A stretch of DNA of 64,000 bases from assembly GCF_037300705.1 (NCBI RefSeq), contig NZ_CP147776.1, positions 5,276,857-5,340,856 of the forward strand, read 5' to 3'. The stretch comes from Massilia sp. W12. Lineage in GTDB: Bacteria; Pseudomonadota; Gammaproteobacteria; Burkholderiales; Burkholderiaceae_D. The notes beneath the pieces are model-generated. The model was given only the letters and a program-made list of their open reading frames with translations, did no database searches and was not told where the DNA came from. A program made the translations under genes and the position numbers. The first letter of the stretch is position 1; each line of letters starts with the position of its first letter. Below are positions 16,166 to 25,105 of this stretch, in pieces.

Positions 16166-17727
16166 ATCTGCAGCCCGAAATGCAGCGCGGCCAGCCAGGC
16201 GGCTGCGCCGGCCAGGCCGAGCAGCAGAATACTGCTGAGGATCAGCAAAAAGCGGTTGGTGCGGCGCTGTTCATGCAACAAGGCTTGCAGCACCTGTGCG
16301 GTGGCTTGCGGTTCGGCGCTGTTGGAGAGCGATTGATGCAATAAGCGCGGTAATTGCGGCACGATTTGCGAAAAACGCGGCGATTCGTCACGCAGCCGGT
16401 CAAGCAGTCCCTGCCAGCCGACCTGCTCGCCCATCCAGCGCTCCAGATAGGGTTTGGCGGTTTTCCACAAATCCAGATCAGGGTCCAGCTGGCGCCCCAA
16501 GCCTTCAATATTCAGCAGCGTTTTTTGCAGCAGCACCAATTGCGGCTGCACTTCGACATTGAAGCGGCGCGAAGTCTGGAACAGGCGCAATAAGACCTGG
16601 CCGAAAGAGATTTCTTTTAATGGCCGGTCGAAGATCGGCTCGCAGCAGGCGCGCACCGCCGCTTCCAGCTCATCCACCCGGGTTTCTTTCGGGGCCCAGC
16701 CGGATTCAATATGCGCTTGCGCCACCCGCTTGTAATCGCGGCGGAAAAAGGCGATGAAATTTTGCGACAGATAATTTTTGTCGTAATCATTGAGCGTGCC
16801 GACGATGCCGAAATCCAGCGCGATATAGCGGCCAAAAGTGGCCGGCTCGACCGACACCAACACATTGCCGGGATGCATATCGGCGTGGAAAAAACCATCG
16901 CGGAACATTTGCGTGAAGAAAATCTCGACCCCGGCGGCGGAGAGTTTCTTCAAATCGACGCCGGCGTCTTCCAGGCGGCCGATTTGCGAGACCGGAATGC
17001 CGCGCATGCGCTCCATCACAATCACCGAGGCCGAGCAGTATTCCCAAAACATTTCCGGCACCAGCAGTAAATCGGAGTTGGCGAAATTACGCCGCAATTG
17101 GCTGCCGTTAGCGGCTTCGCGCATCAAATCCAGCTCATCATGCAAATGCTTGTCGAATTCGGCCACCACTTCGCGCGGTTTCAGGCGGCGCCCGTCGGCC
17201 CAGATGCGCGTCATTAAATCCGCCGCGATCCCCATCAACGCCACATCTTCATCAATGGTTTTGCGCATATTCGGGCGCAGCACCTTGACCGCCACTTCGC
17301 GCCCGTTTTTCAGACGCGCAAAATGCACTTGCGCAATCGAGGCGGACGCCACCGGTTCGCGCTCAAATTCAGCGAATAATTCATGCGGCGGCGCGCCGAG
17401 CGAACGGGTGATTTGTTGAATCGCCAGATCAGGGTCGAATGGCGGCACGCGGTCTTGCAGATGCGCCAATTCATCGGCGATGTCGGCGGGCATTAAATCG
17501 CGCCGGGTGGACAGCAATTGGCCGAACTTTACGAAAATCGGCCCCAGATCTTCCAGCGCCATGCGCAAGCGCACGCCGCGCGGGGCGGAAATATCGCGCC
17601 AGAACAGCAGGCCATTCAAGAGGCGCGCCAGACGCGGCGCATTCAGCTGGGCAATCAGAATGTCATCCAGGCCATAGCGCACCGAGACGCGGATGATTTT
17701 CAGCAGGCGCAGAAATTTCAGAATCAT
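16162..17727 (-). CDS. ubiB: ubiquinone biosynthesis kinase-like protein UbiB
   Basis: The 521-residue product from the ATG at 17727 begins [11 protein letters not shown], and an in-frame upstream extension lacks family features. [17 protein letters not shown] is the KxGQ motif of the UbiB/ADCK family, [12 protein letters not shown] is the Ala-rich loop, HADMHPGN is the catalytic loop, and ALDFGIVG is the metal-binding DFG. A C-terminal hydrophobic helix anchors it to the inner membrane. UbiB is an ATPase needed for ubiquinone synthesis, probably by extracting lipid intermediates for the Ubi complex. ubiJ precedes it by 7 bases. Confidence 0.96.
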   Translation of the reverse strand: MILKFLRLLKIIRVSVRYGLDDILIAQLNAPRLARLLNGLLFWRDISAPRGVRLRMALEDLGPIFVKFGQLLSTRRDLMPADIADELAHLQDRVPPFDPDLAIQQITRSLGAPPHELFAEFEREPVASASIAQVHFARLKNGREVAVKVLRPNMRKTIDEDVALMGIAADLMTRIWADGRRLKPREVVAEFDKHLHDELDLMREAANGSQLRRNFANSDLLLVPEMFWEYCSASVIVMERMRGIPVSQIGRLEDAGVDLKKLSAAGVEIFFTQMFRDGFFHADMHPGNVLVSVEPATFGRYIALDFGIVGTLNDYDKNYLSQNFIAFFRRDYKRVAQAHIESGWAPKETRVDELEAAVRACCEPIFDRPLKEISFGQVLLRLFQTSRRFNVEVQPQLVLLQKTLLNIEGLGRQLDPDLDLWKTAKPYLERWMGEQVGWQGLLDRLRDESPRFSQIVPQLPRLLHQSLSNSAEPQATAQVLQALLHEQRRTNRFLLILSSILLLGLAGAAAWLAALHFGLQI

Positions 17728-17734
17728 GCCGGCC

Positions 17735-18355
17735 TCAATCCTGCGCCGGCGCGGTGGCGCGCTCGACTTTTTGCACCCGCTTTTCCAGCCGCTCCAGATC
17801 ATCGCGCAGTTTGGCCACCTGCTGCGAAAACTCTTCCACCGCCGCCGGACGCACCAGCATCGCTTGCTCTTCTAACAGGAATTCAGCGATATTTTCCTGC
17901 AATTTGCGGGTATTTTGCTGCGCGCCGGCTTGCAAATCACGCCAGGCCATAGCGATCCGGCGCGCGCCGATTTCGCCGAAGATGCGTTGCAAATCGTATT
18001 CCATATCCCAGCGCATATTGTTCATCAATTGCGACAGGGTGTTGGCCAGTTCGACATCGCCTTCGATGCGCGCCGCCGCCATCAGTCGCGCGCGGTCTTG
18101 CAAAAGCCAGGTCAGATCCGCCGCTTTCAGATGAATTGTCACTGCGCAGTCGGCATCCGGCGCGGCGCTTTGCAGCAGACCATCGGCGCAGACTTGCAAA
18201 ACCGGCTTGAAGCCGCCCAAATCCAGCGCCGCGCATTTGCCGCCATGCGCGCCAAGCAGCGTGCGCGCCCAGGCGTCCTGCGCCAGCAGATGATTCAATA
18301 CGGGAAGAATGCTTTGCGCCGCCAGTTGGTCGGCGGCGGGGACGGATGCTGTCAT
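17735..18355 (-). CDS. ubiJ: ubiquinone biosynthesis accessory factor UbiJ (SCP2 domain)
   Basis: The 206-residue product has an N-terminal SCP2 lipid-binding domain (residues about 15-110, with [20 protein letters not shown] just after it) and a C-terminal coiled coil ending [20 protein letters not shown]. This is the UbiJ layout. UbiJ binds ubiquinone intermediates and holds the soluble Ubi complex together with UbiK. It is the first gene of a five-gene run ubiJ-ubiB-methyltransferase-soxY-soxZ. ubiE, often found just upstream in relatives, is absent here; the upstream neighbour is livH. Confidence 0.92.
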   Translation of the reverse strand: MTASVPAADQLAAQSILPVLNHLLAQDAWARTLLGAHGGKCAALDLGGFKPVLQVCADGLLQSAAPDADCAVTIHLKAADLTWLLQDRARLMAAARIEGDVELANTLSQLMNNMRWDMEYDLQRIFGEIGARRIAMAWRDLQAGAQQNTRKLQENIAEFLLEEQAMLVRPAAVEEFSQQVAKLRDDLERLEKRVQKVERATAPAQD

Positions 18356-18410
18356 GATGCGTGGACAAGAGCGGGCAATGCGCTAGTGTAGCAGCTTGGC
18401 GGCCTTGTGC

Positions 18411-18450
18411 GCGCAGGCCGGCCGCGCAGACTGCGGCAGCCGGCCTGCGC
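18411..18450. repeat. GC-rich 12-bp inverted repeat between livH and ubiJ
   Basis: GCGCAGGCCGGC (18411-18422) pairs perfectly with GCCGGCCTGCGC (18439-18450); the 16-base interior can also fold (CGCAG/CTGCG). It begins five bases after the livH stop in the minus direction. No T run follows, so it is not a standard intrinsic terminator; it may protect the livH mRNA end or act as an attenuator. Confidence 0.6.
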
Positions 18451-18455
18451 GAGGC

Positions 18456-19358
18456 TCAAATGCGGCGGATAATTTTCTCGCCAAACAAACCCGCTGGCCG
18501 CACCAGCAGGAATAACAGCGCCAGCACATACGGGAACCAGCCTTCAATCCCGCCGCCCACCATCGGCCCGAGATAGACTTCGGCCAGCTTCTCGCTGGCG
18601 CCGATGATCAAACCGCCGACAATCGCACCGGGCACCGATGTGAAGCCGCCCAGAATCAAGACCGGCAGCGCCTTCAAGGCCAGCAGGGTCATAGAAAATT
18701 GCACCCCGGTGCGCGCGCCCCACAGCACGCCGGCCACCAGCGCGACAAAACCGGCGGCGCTCCACACAATCACCCAAATCGTGCGCAGCGGAATGCCGAC
18801 CGCCTGCGCCGCCTGATGGTCATCCGCCACCGCGCGCAGCGCGCGGCCAATCTTGGTTTTGGAGAAAAACAAGGCCAGCGCAGTCACCAGCACCGCACAA
18901 ATCGCCGCCGCCGTGACATCGAATTGCGAGATCGAGATATTGTGCTGATCCAGCAGCCAGGCAATCGGCTCGTCGGTAATCGGCAGCTTGAGTTCATGCG
19001 GATTGGTGCCCCAGATCAATTGCGCCAGACCTTCCAGGAAGAAGGTCAGGCCGATGGTGGCCATGAAGAGGGTGATTTCCGGCTGATTCACCAAGGGCCG
19101 CAAAACCAGCTTTTCCACCAGCCAGGCCACCACAATCATCACCAGCAAAGTGGCAGGCAAGGCCAGCCAAAGGCTGAACTCGAATTTTTCCATCAGGCTG
19201 ACACAGGTCAGCGCTGCGCAAAACACCATCGCGCCCTGAGCGAAATTGAATACGCCGGAGGCTTTGTAAATCAGCACAAAGCCCAGCGCCACCAGGGCAT
19301 ACATGACGCCGGACAGCAGGCCGCCCAACAGCACTTCAATAAAAAATGTGAAATTCAT
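18456..19358 (-). CDS. livH: branched-chain amino acid-type ABC transporter permease LivH
   Basis: The 300-residue product from the ATG at 19358 has about eight membrane helices. GLLSGVMYALVALGFVLIYKASGVFNFAQG is split across the first two, a LivH signature region. RALRAVADDHQAAQAVGI is the cytoplasmic coupling loop that docks on the ATPase. It pairs with LivG, encoded 10 bases upstream. A second permease (LivM), the binding protein (LivK) and LivF normally follow, but the next gene is ubiJ. The acyl-CoA ligase two genes upstream suggests the substrate may be an aromatic or fatty acid rather than an amino acid; this is inference. Confidence 0.9.
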   Translation of the reverse strand: MNFTFFIEVLLGGLLSGVMYALVALGFVLIYKASGVFNFAQGAMVFCAALTCVSLMEKFEFSLWLALPATLLVMIVVAWLVEKLVLRPLVNQPEITLFMATIGLTFFLEGLAQLIWGTNPHELKLPITDEPIAWLLDQHNISISQFDVTAAAICAVLVTALALFFSKTKIGRALRAVADDHQAAQAVGIPLRTIWVIVWSAAGFVALVAGVLWGARTGVQFSMTLLALKALPVLILGGFTSVPGAIVGGLIIGASEKLAEVYLGPMVGGGIEGWFPYVLALLFLLVRPAGLFGEKIIRRI

Positions 19359-19368
19359 GCTGCCTCCA

Positions 19369-20166
19369 TCAATGCGCGCCAAGATAGGCGCGGATCACTT
19401 CCGGATCATTGCGCACTTCCTGCGGTGTGCCATCGCCGATTTTTTTGCCGTAGTCCAACACCACCACCCGGTCGGAAATATCCATCACCACCCCCATATC
19501 ATGCTCAATCAAGACGATGGTGACGCCGTAATGGTCATTCACATCCAGGATAAAGCGGCACATATCCTGTTTTTCTTCGATATTCATGCCGGCCATAGGC
19601 TCATCCAGCAGCAGAATTTCCGGCTCCGCCGCCAGCGCGCGCCCGAGTTCGACGCGTTTTTGCAAACCATAGGGCAGACGCCCGACCGGCGTTTTGCGGA
19701 TCGCCTGGATTTCCAGAAAGTCGATGATTTCTTCCACTTTGGCGCGCTGTTCCAGCTCTTCGCGCCGCGCCGGCCCCAGGTGCAGGGCTTGCAGCAAAAA
19801 ATTGCTGCGCATCTTCAAATTGCGCCCGGTCATGATGTTGTCCAGCACGCTCATGCCTTTGAACAGCGCAATATTCTGAAAAGTGCGCGCAATGCCGGAT
19901 TTGGCGGCGGCGTGGGTGTTCATATTTTTGCGATGCTGGCCGCGATAAATAATTTCACCATGCTGAGGCCGGTACACGCCATTGATCACATTCAGCATGG
20001 AACTCTTGCCGGCGCCATTGGGGCCGATGATGGCGCGGATCTCATGCTCGCGCACATTGAAGGAAATTTCACTCAAGGCGCGCACCCCGCCAAAAGAGAG
20101 TGAGATATTTTGCAGATCCAGAATCACCTCGCCGATTTTGCGGCTGCTGCTTTGCTGCGCTTCCAT
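19369..20166 (-). CDS. livG: branched-chain amino acid-type ABC transporter ATP-binding protein LivG
   Basis: From the ATG at 20166 (AAAGGA seven bases upstream) the product has 265 residues. The Walker A motif GPNGAGKSS, the signature region LPYGLQKRVELGRAL and the Walker B stretch ILLLDEPMAGM are intact. The C-terminal VLDYGKKIGDGTP and EVIRAYLG are typical of LivG. It powers transport through LivH and a second permease not encoded here. The gene follows the acyl-CoA ligase gene by 10 bases. A further in-frame ATG nine codons upstream is possible but lacks a binding site. Confidence 0.92.
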   Translation of the reverse strand: MEAQQSSSRKIGEVILDLQNISLSFGGVRALSEISFNVREHEIRAIIGPNGAGKSSMLNVINGVYRPQHGEIIYRGQHRKNMNTHAAAKSGIARTFQNIALFKGMSVLDNIMTGRNLKMRSNFLLQALHLGPARREELEQRAKVEEIIDFLEIQAIRKTPVGRLPYGLQKRVELGRALAAEPEILLLDEPMAGMNIEEKQDMCRFILDVNDHYGVTIVLIEHDMGVVMDISDRVVVLDYGKKIGDGTPQEVRNDPEVIRAYLGAH

Positions 20167-20176
20167 CGCCATCCTT

Positions 20177-22096
20177 TCACGCCAGATCGGCAATCACCAG
20201 GTCGGCCGCCACCTTGCCTTGCCGCCCGTCTTCAAATTTGACCAGGGTTTCAATGTATTGCCGCGCGCGCCCGGCATACAAGGCTTCCACCAGCACGCCA
20301 TATTTTTCGGCAATGAAGCGGCGCCGCACTTTGCGGGTGCGCGTCAATTCATCGTCATCCGGGTCGAGTTCTTTGTGCAAAATCAAAAAGCGCTTCACCT
20401 GCAAAGCGGCCATCGCGCCTTCCTGCTGCAAATCGCGGTTGACCTGGCTGATGCAATCGGCGATCAATTGATAAACTTCCGCACGCCCGGCCAGATCGGC
20501 ATAACCGGCATACGAAATACCGCGCCGCTCCGCCCAGTTGCCGACCGCCGGCAAATCAATATTGATGAAGGCGCACACTTTGTCATAGCCATTGCCAAAG
20601 CACACTGCTTCTTTGATGTAGGGGAAAAATTTGAGCTTGTTTTCGACATAGTTGGGGGCGAACATCACACCGTTCTGCAAGGCCCCGACATCGGCTGCGC
20701 GGTCGATGATTTTCAAATGCCCGTCTGCGTCAAACATGCCGGCGTCGCCGGTGCGGAACCAGCCTTCAGCGTCAAACACTTCGGCGGTGGCGTCGGGCCG
20801 TTTGTAGTATTCCTTGAGCATGGCGGCGGATTTCACCAGCACTTCGCCGTGCTCGCCCAATTTCACCTGCACGCCGGGAGCTTGCACGCCCACGCTGTCG
20901 AATTTGATTTTGCCATCCGGCTGCAGGCAGACATAAGCGCAGGTCTCTGTGGCGCCGTAGAGCTGTTTCAAATTCACGCCCAGCGAACGGTAAAACCGGA
21001 ACAGATCCGGCCCGATTGCCGCGCCCGCCGTGTACGCCACGCGCACCCGGCTCAATCCCAGGACATTTTTCAAGGGGCCGTAAATCAGCAAATTGCCCAG
21101 GCCGTAATGCACTCGATCAAGCAGGCCAACCGGCTTGCCATCCAAAATATCGGCCCCGACCTGTTTCGCCAGGTTCAGGAAGTGCTGGAACAGGCGGCGC
21201 TTGATCCACCCCGCATCTTCCATTCTGATCATGACATTGGTCAGCATGTTTTCAAACACGCGCGGCGGCGCAAAATAATAGGTGGGGCCGATTTCACGCA
21301 TGTCTGCGCTGACGGTTTCCCCGGATTCGGGACAGTTCACAGTAAACCCGGCGTAAATCGCCTGGGCGAAAGAAAACAGGCTGTCGCCAACCCAGGCCAT
21401 CGGCAGATAAGACAGGATGTCTTCATCCGCACTCAGGCGGTCAAAGCTGACCCCGCCCTTGGCCGCCGCCAGCAATGAAGCATGGGTCTGGCATACGCCC
21501 TTGGGCTTGCCGGTGGTGCCGGAGGTGTACAACATCAGCGCCACATCATCGCTCTGAATCGCGGCCAGTTTGTCTTTGATGAAGTTTGGCTGTTGTTGCA
21601 GGAAGTCTTGCCCGATTTGCAGCACGCGCTGCAAATCCATCACGCTGTTTTGCTGGTAATGGCGCATGCCGCGCGGGTTGTCGTAGGCGATCAGGCGCAG
21701 ATTGGCGCCGGATTCGAGCAATTTATCGACTTGTTCCTGGTCTTCTGCAATCGCAAAACTGATCTCAGCGTTTTGCAACACATATTCCAGATCCGCCGCC
21801 GGCGCATCCTGATATAAAGGCACCGGCACCCCGCCCAGCAATTGCGCGGCGCTCATGGCCCAGTACAGGCGGGGCCGGTTATCGCCGATGATGGCCAGAT
21901 TCATGCCGCGCGCAAAACCGAGCTGCGCCAGGCCGGCGGCAAAAACCTGCACCTGCTCCCAGACTTGACGCCAATTCCAGGTTTGCCAGATGCCCAGGTC
22001 TTTTTCGCGAAAAGCCGGGTGCTGCGGCCTGTTTTGTGCATGCTGCTGCAACAAAAGGGGAAAGTTCATTGCCTCTGTTTGCACCACAACCTCCAT
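20177..22096 (-). CDS. AMP-forming acyl-CoA synthetase (long-chain fatty-acid ligase type)
   Basis: The product has 639 residues from the ATG at 22096; an alternative start is MNFPLL eight codons later. The ATP-binding loop LYTSGTTGKPKGV, the A5 motif YGATETCAY and the hinge region GWFRTGDAGMFDADGHLKIIDR identify the ANL superfamily. Size and motifs fit the long-chain acyl-CoA synthetase branch, which activates a carboxylic acid with ATP and CoA. In related genomes a ligase of this type leads a liv-type ABC transporter operon, suggesting it activates the imported acid. Here only livG and livH follow. The gene is divergent from the Xaa-Pro aminopeptidase gene. Confidence 0.9.
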   Translation of the reverse strand: MEVVVQTEAMNFPLLLQQHAQNRPQHPAFREKDLGIWQTWNWRQVWEQVQVFAAGLAQLGFARGMNLAIIGDNRPRLYWAMSAAQLLGGVPVPLYQDAPAADLEYVLQNAEISFAIAEDQEQVDKLLESGANLRLIAYDNPRGMRHYQQNSVMDLQRVLQIGQDFLQQQPNFIKDKLAAIQSDDVALMLYTSGTTGKPKGVCQTHASLLAAAKGGVSFDRLSADEDILSYLPMAWVGDSLFSFAQAIYAGFTVNCPESGETVSADMREIGPTYYFAPPRVFENMLTNVMIRMEDAGWIKRRLFQHFLNLAKQVGADILDGKPVGLLDRVHYGLGNLLIYGPLKNVLGLSRVRVAYTAGAAIGPDLFRFYRSLGVNLKQLYGATETCAYVCLQPDGKIKFDSVGVQAPGVQVKLGEHGEVLVKSAAMLKEYYKRPDATAEVFDAEGWFRTGDAGMFDADGHLKIIDRAADVGALQNGVMFAPNYVENKLKFFPYIKEAVCFGNGYDKVCAFINIDLPAVGNWAERRGISYAGYADLAGRAEVYQLIADCISQVNRDLQQEGAMAALQVKRFLILHKELDPDDDELTRTRKVRRRFIAEKYGVLVEALYAGRARQYIETLVKFEDGRQGKVAADLVIADLA

Positions 22097-22281
22097 GCCA
22101 TGGTTGAATCCGGGAAAAAAAGGGAAATGGCCAATGCTGGCTGTGTCACGCCAGCCGGCCCATCCGCTGAAAGTATCACAAAGCTGGCGACTGCTGCGCA
22201 TTTTGCAGACAAATGCGCAACAGTTGTGCGCCCGCAAACCGGCCACAACACGCATGCCGCAAGCAGGATCAGGCACAGCAA

Positions 22282-22328
22282 AGCAGGGCAAAGCGCGCTA
22301 TCATGCATATTTATTTCTATGCCCTGCT
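22282..22328. repeat. 9-bp inverted repeat in the leader of the Xaa-Pro aminopeptidase gene
   Basis: AGCAGGGCA (22282-22290) and TGCCCTGCT (22320-22328) are perfect complements 29 bases apart, just before the ribosome binding site at 22335. It may be an operator dyad or an mRNA hairpin affecting translation. Confidence 0.45.
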
Positions 22329-22345
22329 ATGTGCCGGAGAAGCTC

Positions 22346-24154
22346 ATGAACACCCTGTCTGAACAACATGTGGCGCATGCGCGCATTGCCGCCCTGCGCG
22401 CCGCCATGCAACGCCAGCAAGTCCACGCCTGTTTAATTCCTTCCAGTGATCCGCATTTGTCCGAATACCTGCCCGAGCGCTGGCAAGGGCGGGTGTGGGC
22501 CTCCGGCTTCACCGGCTCAGTTGGTTTATTGATCGTCACGCTGGATTTCGCCGGTCTGTGGGCGGACAGCCGTTATTGGGCGCAGGCGGAAGCGGAGTTG
22601 GCCGGCAGTGGAATTGCGCTGATGAAGATCAATACCGCCGGCAGTCTGCAATATGTGGAATGGCTGGCGCAAAACCTGAAGCCGGGCCAGCGGCTGGCGG
22701 TGGATGGCGCCATTCTTGGTTTGGGCATTGCACGGCAGATTGAACAAGCGTTGCAAAGCTGCGGCGCCAGCATGGCCCCGGAATGCGATTTGTTGCAGGA
22801 AGTCTGGAGCGACCGCCCGCCCCTGCCGGATGCGCCGGTGTACGAGCATCTGCCGCCTTACGCCACGCAAAGCCGGGCCGCCAAACTGGCCGCGCTGCGC
22901 GCTGAAATGCGCGCCCAGGATTGCGCTTGGCATCTGATTTCCACAGTGGACGATATCGGCTGGCTGTTCAATCTGCGCGGCGCGGATGTGAATTACAACC
23001 CGGTGTTTTTAGCGCATGCCTGCATCGGCCTGGAACAGGCCACGCTGTTTGTCGGCGCCGGCAAGATCGCGCCGGAATTGGCGGCGCGTCTGGCGGCTGA
23101 TGGCGTCACGCTGCAAGCCTATGAAGCCGCCTTCCCGGCCTTTGCCGCACTGCCGTCGAATGCCCGCGTGCTGCTGGATCCACGCCGCGTCACCTATGGC
23201 TTGCGCCAGGCGCTGCCGGCTGGCGTGAGCGTGGTGGAAGCGGTCAATCCGACGGTCTTCGCCAAATCCAAAAAAAGCGCCGCCGAACTGGCCCATGTGC
23301 GCGCGGCGATGGAACAGGATGGCGCCGCCCTGTGTGAATTCTTCTCCTGGCTTGAAAGCGCGCTGGCGCAAGGCGCAGTGACTGAGTTGGAAGTGGATGC
23401 TCAAATCACCGCCGCGCGCGCCCGCAGGCCGGGCTTTGTCTGTCCCAGCTTTGGAACCATTGCCGGCTTTAACGCCAACGGTGCGCTGCCGCACTATCGC
23501 GCCACGCCGGCTGCGCACGCCCGCATTGAAGGCGATGGCTTACTCTTGATTGACTCCGGCGGGCAATATCTGGGCGGCACCACCGATATCACGCGCGTGG
23601 TCGCGGTAGGCCAGGTGAATGCCGCACAAAAACGCGATTGCAGCCTGGTGCTGCAAGGCATGATGGCGCTGTCGCGCGCGCAATTCCCGCGCGGCCTGAA
23701 GTCGCCGATGCTGGACGCAATCGCGCGCGCGCCGATCTGGGCCGCCGGCATTGATTATGGCCACGGCACCGGGCACGGCGTGGGTTATTTCATGAATGTT
23801 CACGAAGGCCCGCAATCAATCGCGCAAACCACCATGCCGGAAGCGCATACCGCGATGGAAGAAGGCATGATCACCTCGGTCGAGCCGGGCATTTACCGCC
23901 CTGGCCAATGGGGCGTGCGGATTGAAAATCTGGTGTATGCGCGTCATGCCGTCAGCGGCCAGTTTGGCGATTTCCTCAGTTTTGAAACCCTGACCCTGTG
24001 CCCGATTGATACGCGCTGCCTGGATCTGGAGATCTTGCGCGCCGATGAAAAAGCCTGGCTCAACGCCTATCATCAGGAAGTGCAAACCCGCCTGTTGCCG
24101 CATGTTTCCGGGGCCGCGCGCGAGTGGCTCTTATTGCGCACTGCAGCAGTGTAA
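22346..24154 (+). CDS. Xaa-Pro aminopeptidase (M24B, three-domain form)
   Basis: The 602-residue product from the ATG at 22346 (GGAGA upstream) is the long cytosolic form, with two N-terminal creatinase-like domains and a C-terminal pita-bread catalytic domain. Metal ligands are visible: LLIDSGGQYLGGTTDIT (two Asp), GHGTGHGVGYF (His), SVEPGIY (Glu) and VRIENLVY (Glu). It removes an N-terminal residue preceding proline, with two manganese ions. This form resembles eukaryotic XPNPEP1 more than the 440-residue E. coli PepP. Upstream in-frame codons carry no family features and lie over the divergent ligase gene, so the start at 22346 is preferred. Confidence 0.93.
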   Translation: MNTLSEQHVAHARIAALRAAMQRQQVHACLIPSSDPHLSEYLPERWQGRVWASGFTGSVGLLIVTLDFAGLWADSRYWAQAEAELAGSGIALMKINTAGSLQYVEWLAQNLKPGQRLAVDGAILGLGIARQIEQALQSCGASMAPECDLLQEVWSDRPPLPDAPVYEHLPPYATQSRAAKLAALRAEMRAQDCAWHLISTVDDIGWLFNLRGADVNYNPVFLAHACIGLEQATLFVGAGKIAPELAARLAADGVTLQAYEAAFPAFAALPSNARVLLDPRRVTYGLRQALPAGVSVVEAVNPTVFAKSKKSAAELAHVRAAMEQDGAALCEFFSWLESALAQGAVTELEVDAQITAARARRPGFVCPSFGTIAGFNANGALPHYRATPAAHARIEGDGLLLIDSGGQYLGGTTDITRVVAVGQVNAAQKRDCSLVLQGMMALSRAQFPRGLKSPMLDAIARAPIWAAGIDYGHGTGHGVGYFMNVHEGPQSIAQTTMPEAHTAMEEGMITSVEPGIYRPGQWGVRIENLVYARHAVSGQFGDFLSFETLTLCPIDTRCLDLEILRADEKAWLNAYHQEVQTRLLPHVSGAAREWLLLRTAAV

Positions 24155-24221
24155 TACTGCGCCAGTAGCTGGTTTTTGCCAGCCGGCTGCAGTTTTTTGC
24201 ATCCTTTTCACCACAACAAGC

Positions 24222-24246
24222 ACAGCGCCTGCGGGCGCTGTCTTGC
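24222..24246 (+). terminator. probable terminator after the Xaa-Pro aminopeptidase gene
   Basis: ACAGCGCC (24222-24229), loop TGCG, GGCGCTGT (24234-24241), followed by CTTGCTTTT. The T tract is interrupted, so efficiency is uncertain. Confidence 0.6.
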
Positions 24247-24320
24247 TTTTGGGGCCGGACATGCGAAGATGACAACAGCATATTCGCGGCGTCCTGACGC
24301 CGGCCATGAAAGGGTGCATC

Positions 24321-25055
24321 ATGGACTACCTGCTTGCGTATTGGGATCAGGCGCATTTTGCAGTGAATGGCCTGGTCTTTCTCAATCTGTTCGGCGCCCT
24401 GCTGCTGGGTTTGGCGGTGGGCTATGAACGTTCTTACCATGGCCGCGCCGCCGGCATGCGCACCTATGGCCTGGTGTGCATGGCCTCTGCCGCAGCCACC
24501 GCCGCTATCGGTTATCCGGAATTCTGGTTTGGCGTTTCCAAGCGCGTCTCCGCCGTGGTCGAGGTGTCGCATGTGGTGCAAGGGGTGCTGACCGGCATCG
24601 GCTTCCTTGGCGCCGGGGTGATCATGAAAGAAGGCTTGAGCATCAGCGGCCTGACCACTGCCGCTTCGATCTGGGTCACGTCTGTGGTTGGCATTTTGAT
24701 CGGCCTGGGTTTTTATGCTGCGGCCATCTGCCTGGCCGGCCTGTCCGCCGCCTTGATGATCTGGGTCTCCAAGCTGGAAGCCATGCTGCCCTCGCGTCAT
24801 GCGATTGCGCTGATGCTGCGCTTTGGCCAGGACTGCAAGCCGAATCTGGAACACTTGCGCCAATTTCTGTTAGAACGCGGCTACCAGATTGCATCCGGCT
24901 CGATGGCGATTTCCTATGATGAGGGCAAACCCAAGTGGCAATTTGTGGCGATTGCGCTATCCAAACGGAGCGGCATGCCGCTCGCGCTTTTGGGCGCGGA
25001 CTTACAGCATTTTGACGGGGTGGACAGCTTGCAGGTGGTGCACGCGCGCAACTGA
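24321..25055 (+). CDS. MgtC/SapB-family membrane protein
   Basis: The 244-residue product from the ATG at 24321 (AAAGGG eight bases upstream) has about five membrane helices in the first 150 residues, including LGLAVGYERSYHGRAAGMRTYGLV, the MgtC hallmark with its Arg-rich loop, and IGFLGAGVIMKEG. A C-terminal soluble domain of about 80 residues resembles an ACT-like fold (PNLEHLRQFLLERGYQIASG). MgtC proteins aid survival at low magnesium and inhibit the F-ATPase in pathogens; environmental members are less clear. An alternative ATG lies five codons upstream. Confidence 0.88.
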   Translation: MDYLLAYWDQAHFAVNGLVFLNLFGALLLGLAVGYERSYHGRAAGMRTYGLVCMASAAATAAIGYPEFWFGVSKRVSAVVEVSHVVQGVLTGIGFLGAGVIMKEGLSISGLTTAASIWVTSVVGILIGLGFYAAAICLAGLSAALMIWVSKLEAMLPSRHAIALMLRFGQDCKPNLEHLRQFLLERGYQIASGSMAISYDEGKPKWQFVAIALSKRSGMPLALLGADLQHFDGVDSLQVVHARN

Positions 25056-25105
25056 ATACGGCTCTGTTATGATGCCGCTTTCTTCTTCCTCCAGCGAGCT
25101 TCAGC

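Noticed and set aside
21842-22345. N-terminal extension of the Xaa-Pro aminopeptidase by 168 codons
   Set aside because: It overlaps the divergent acyl-CoA ligase gene in antisense and has no relation to the enzyme family.
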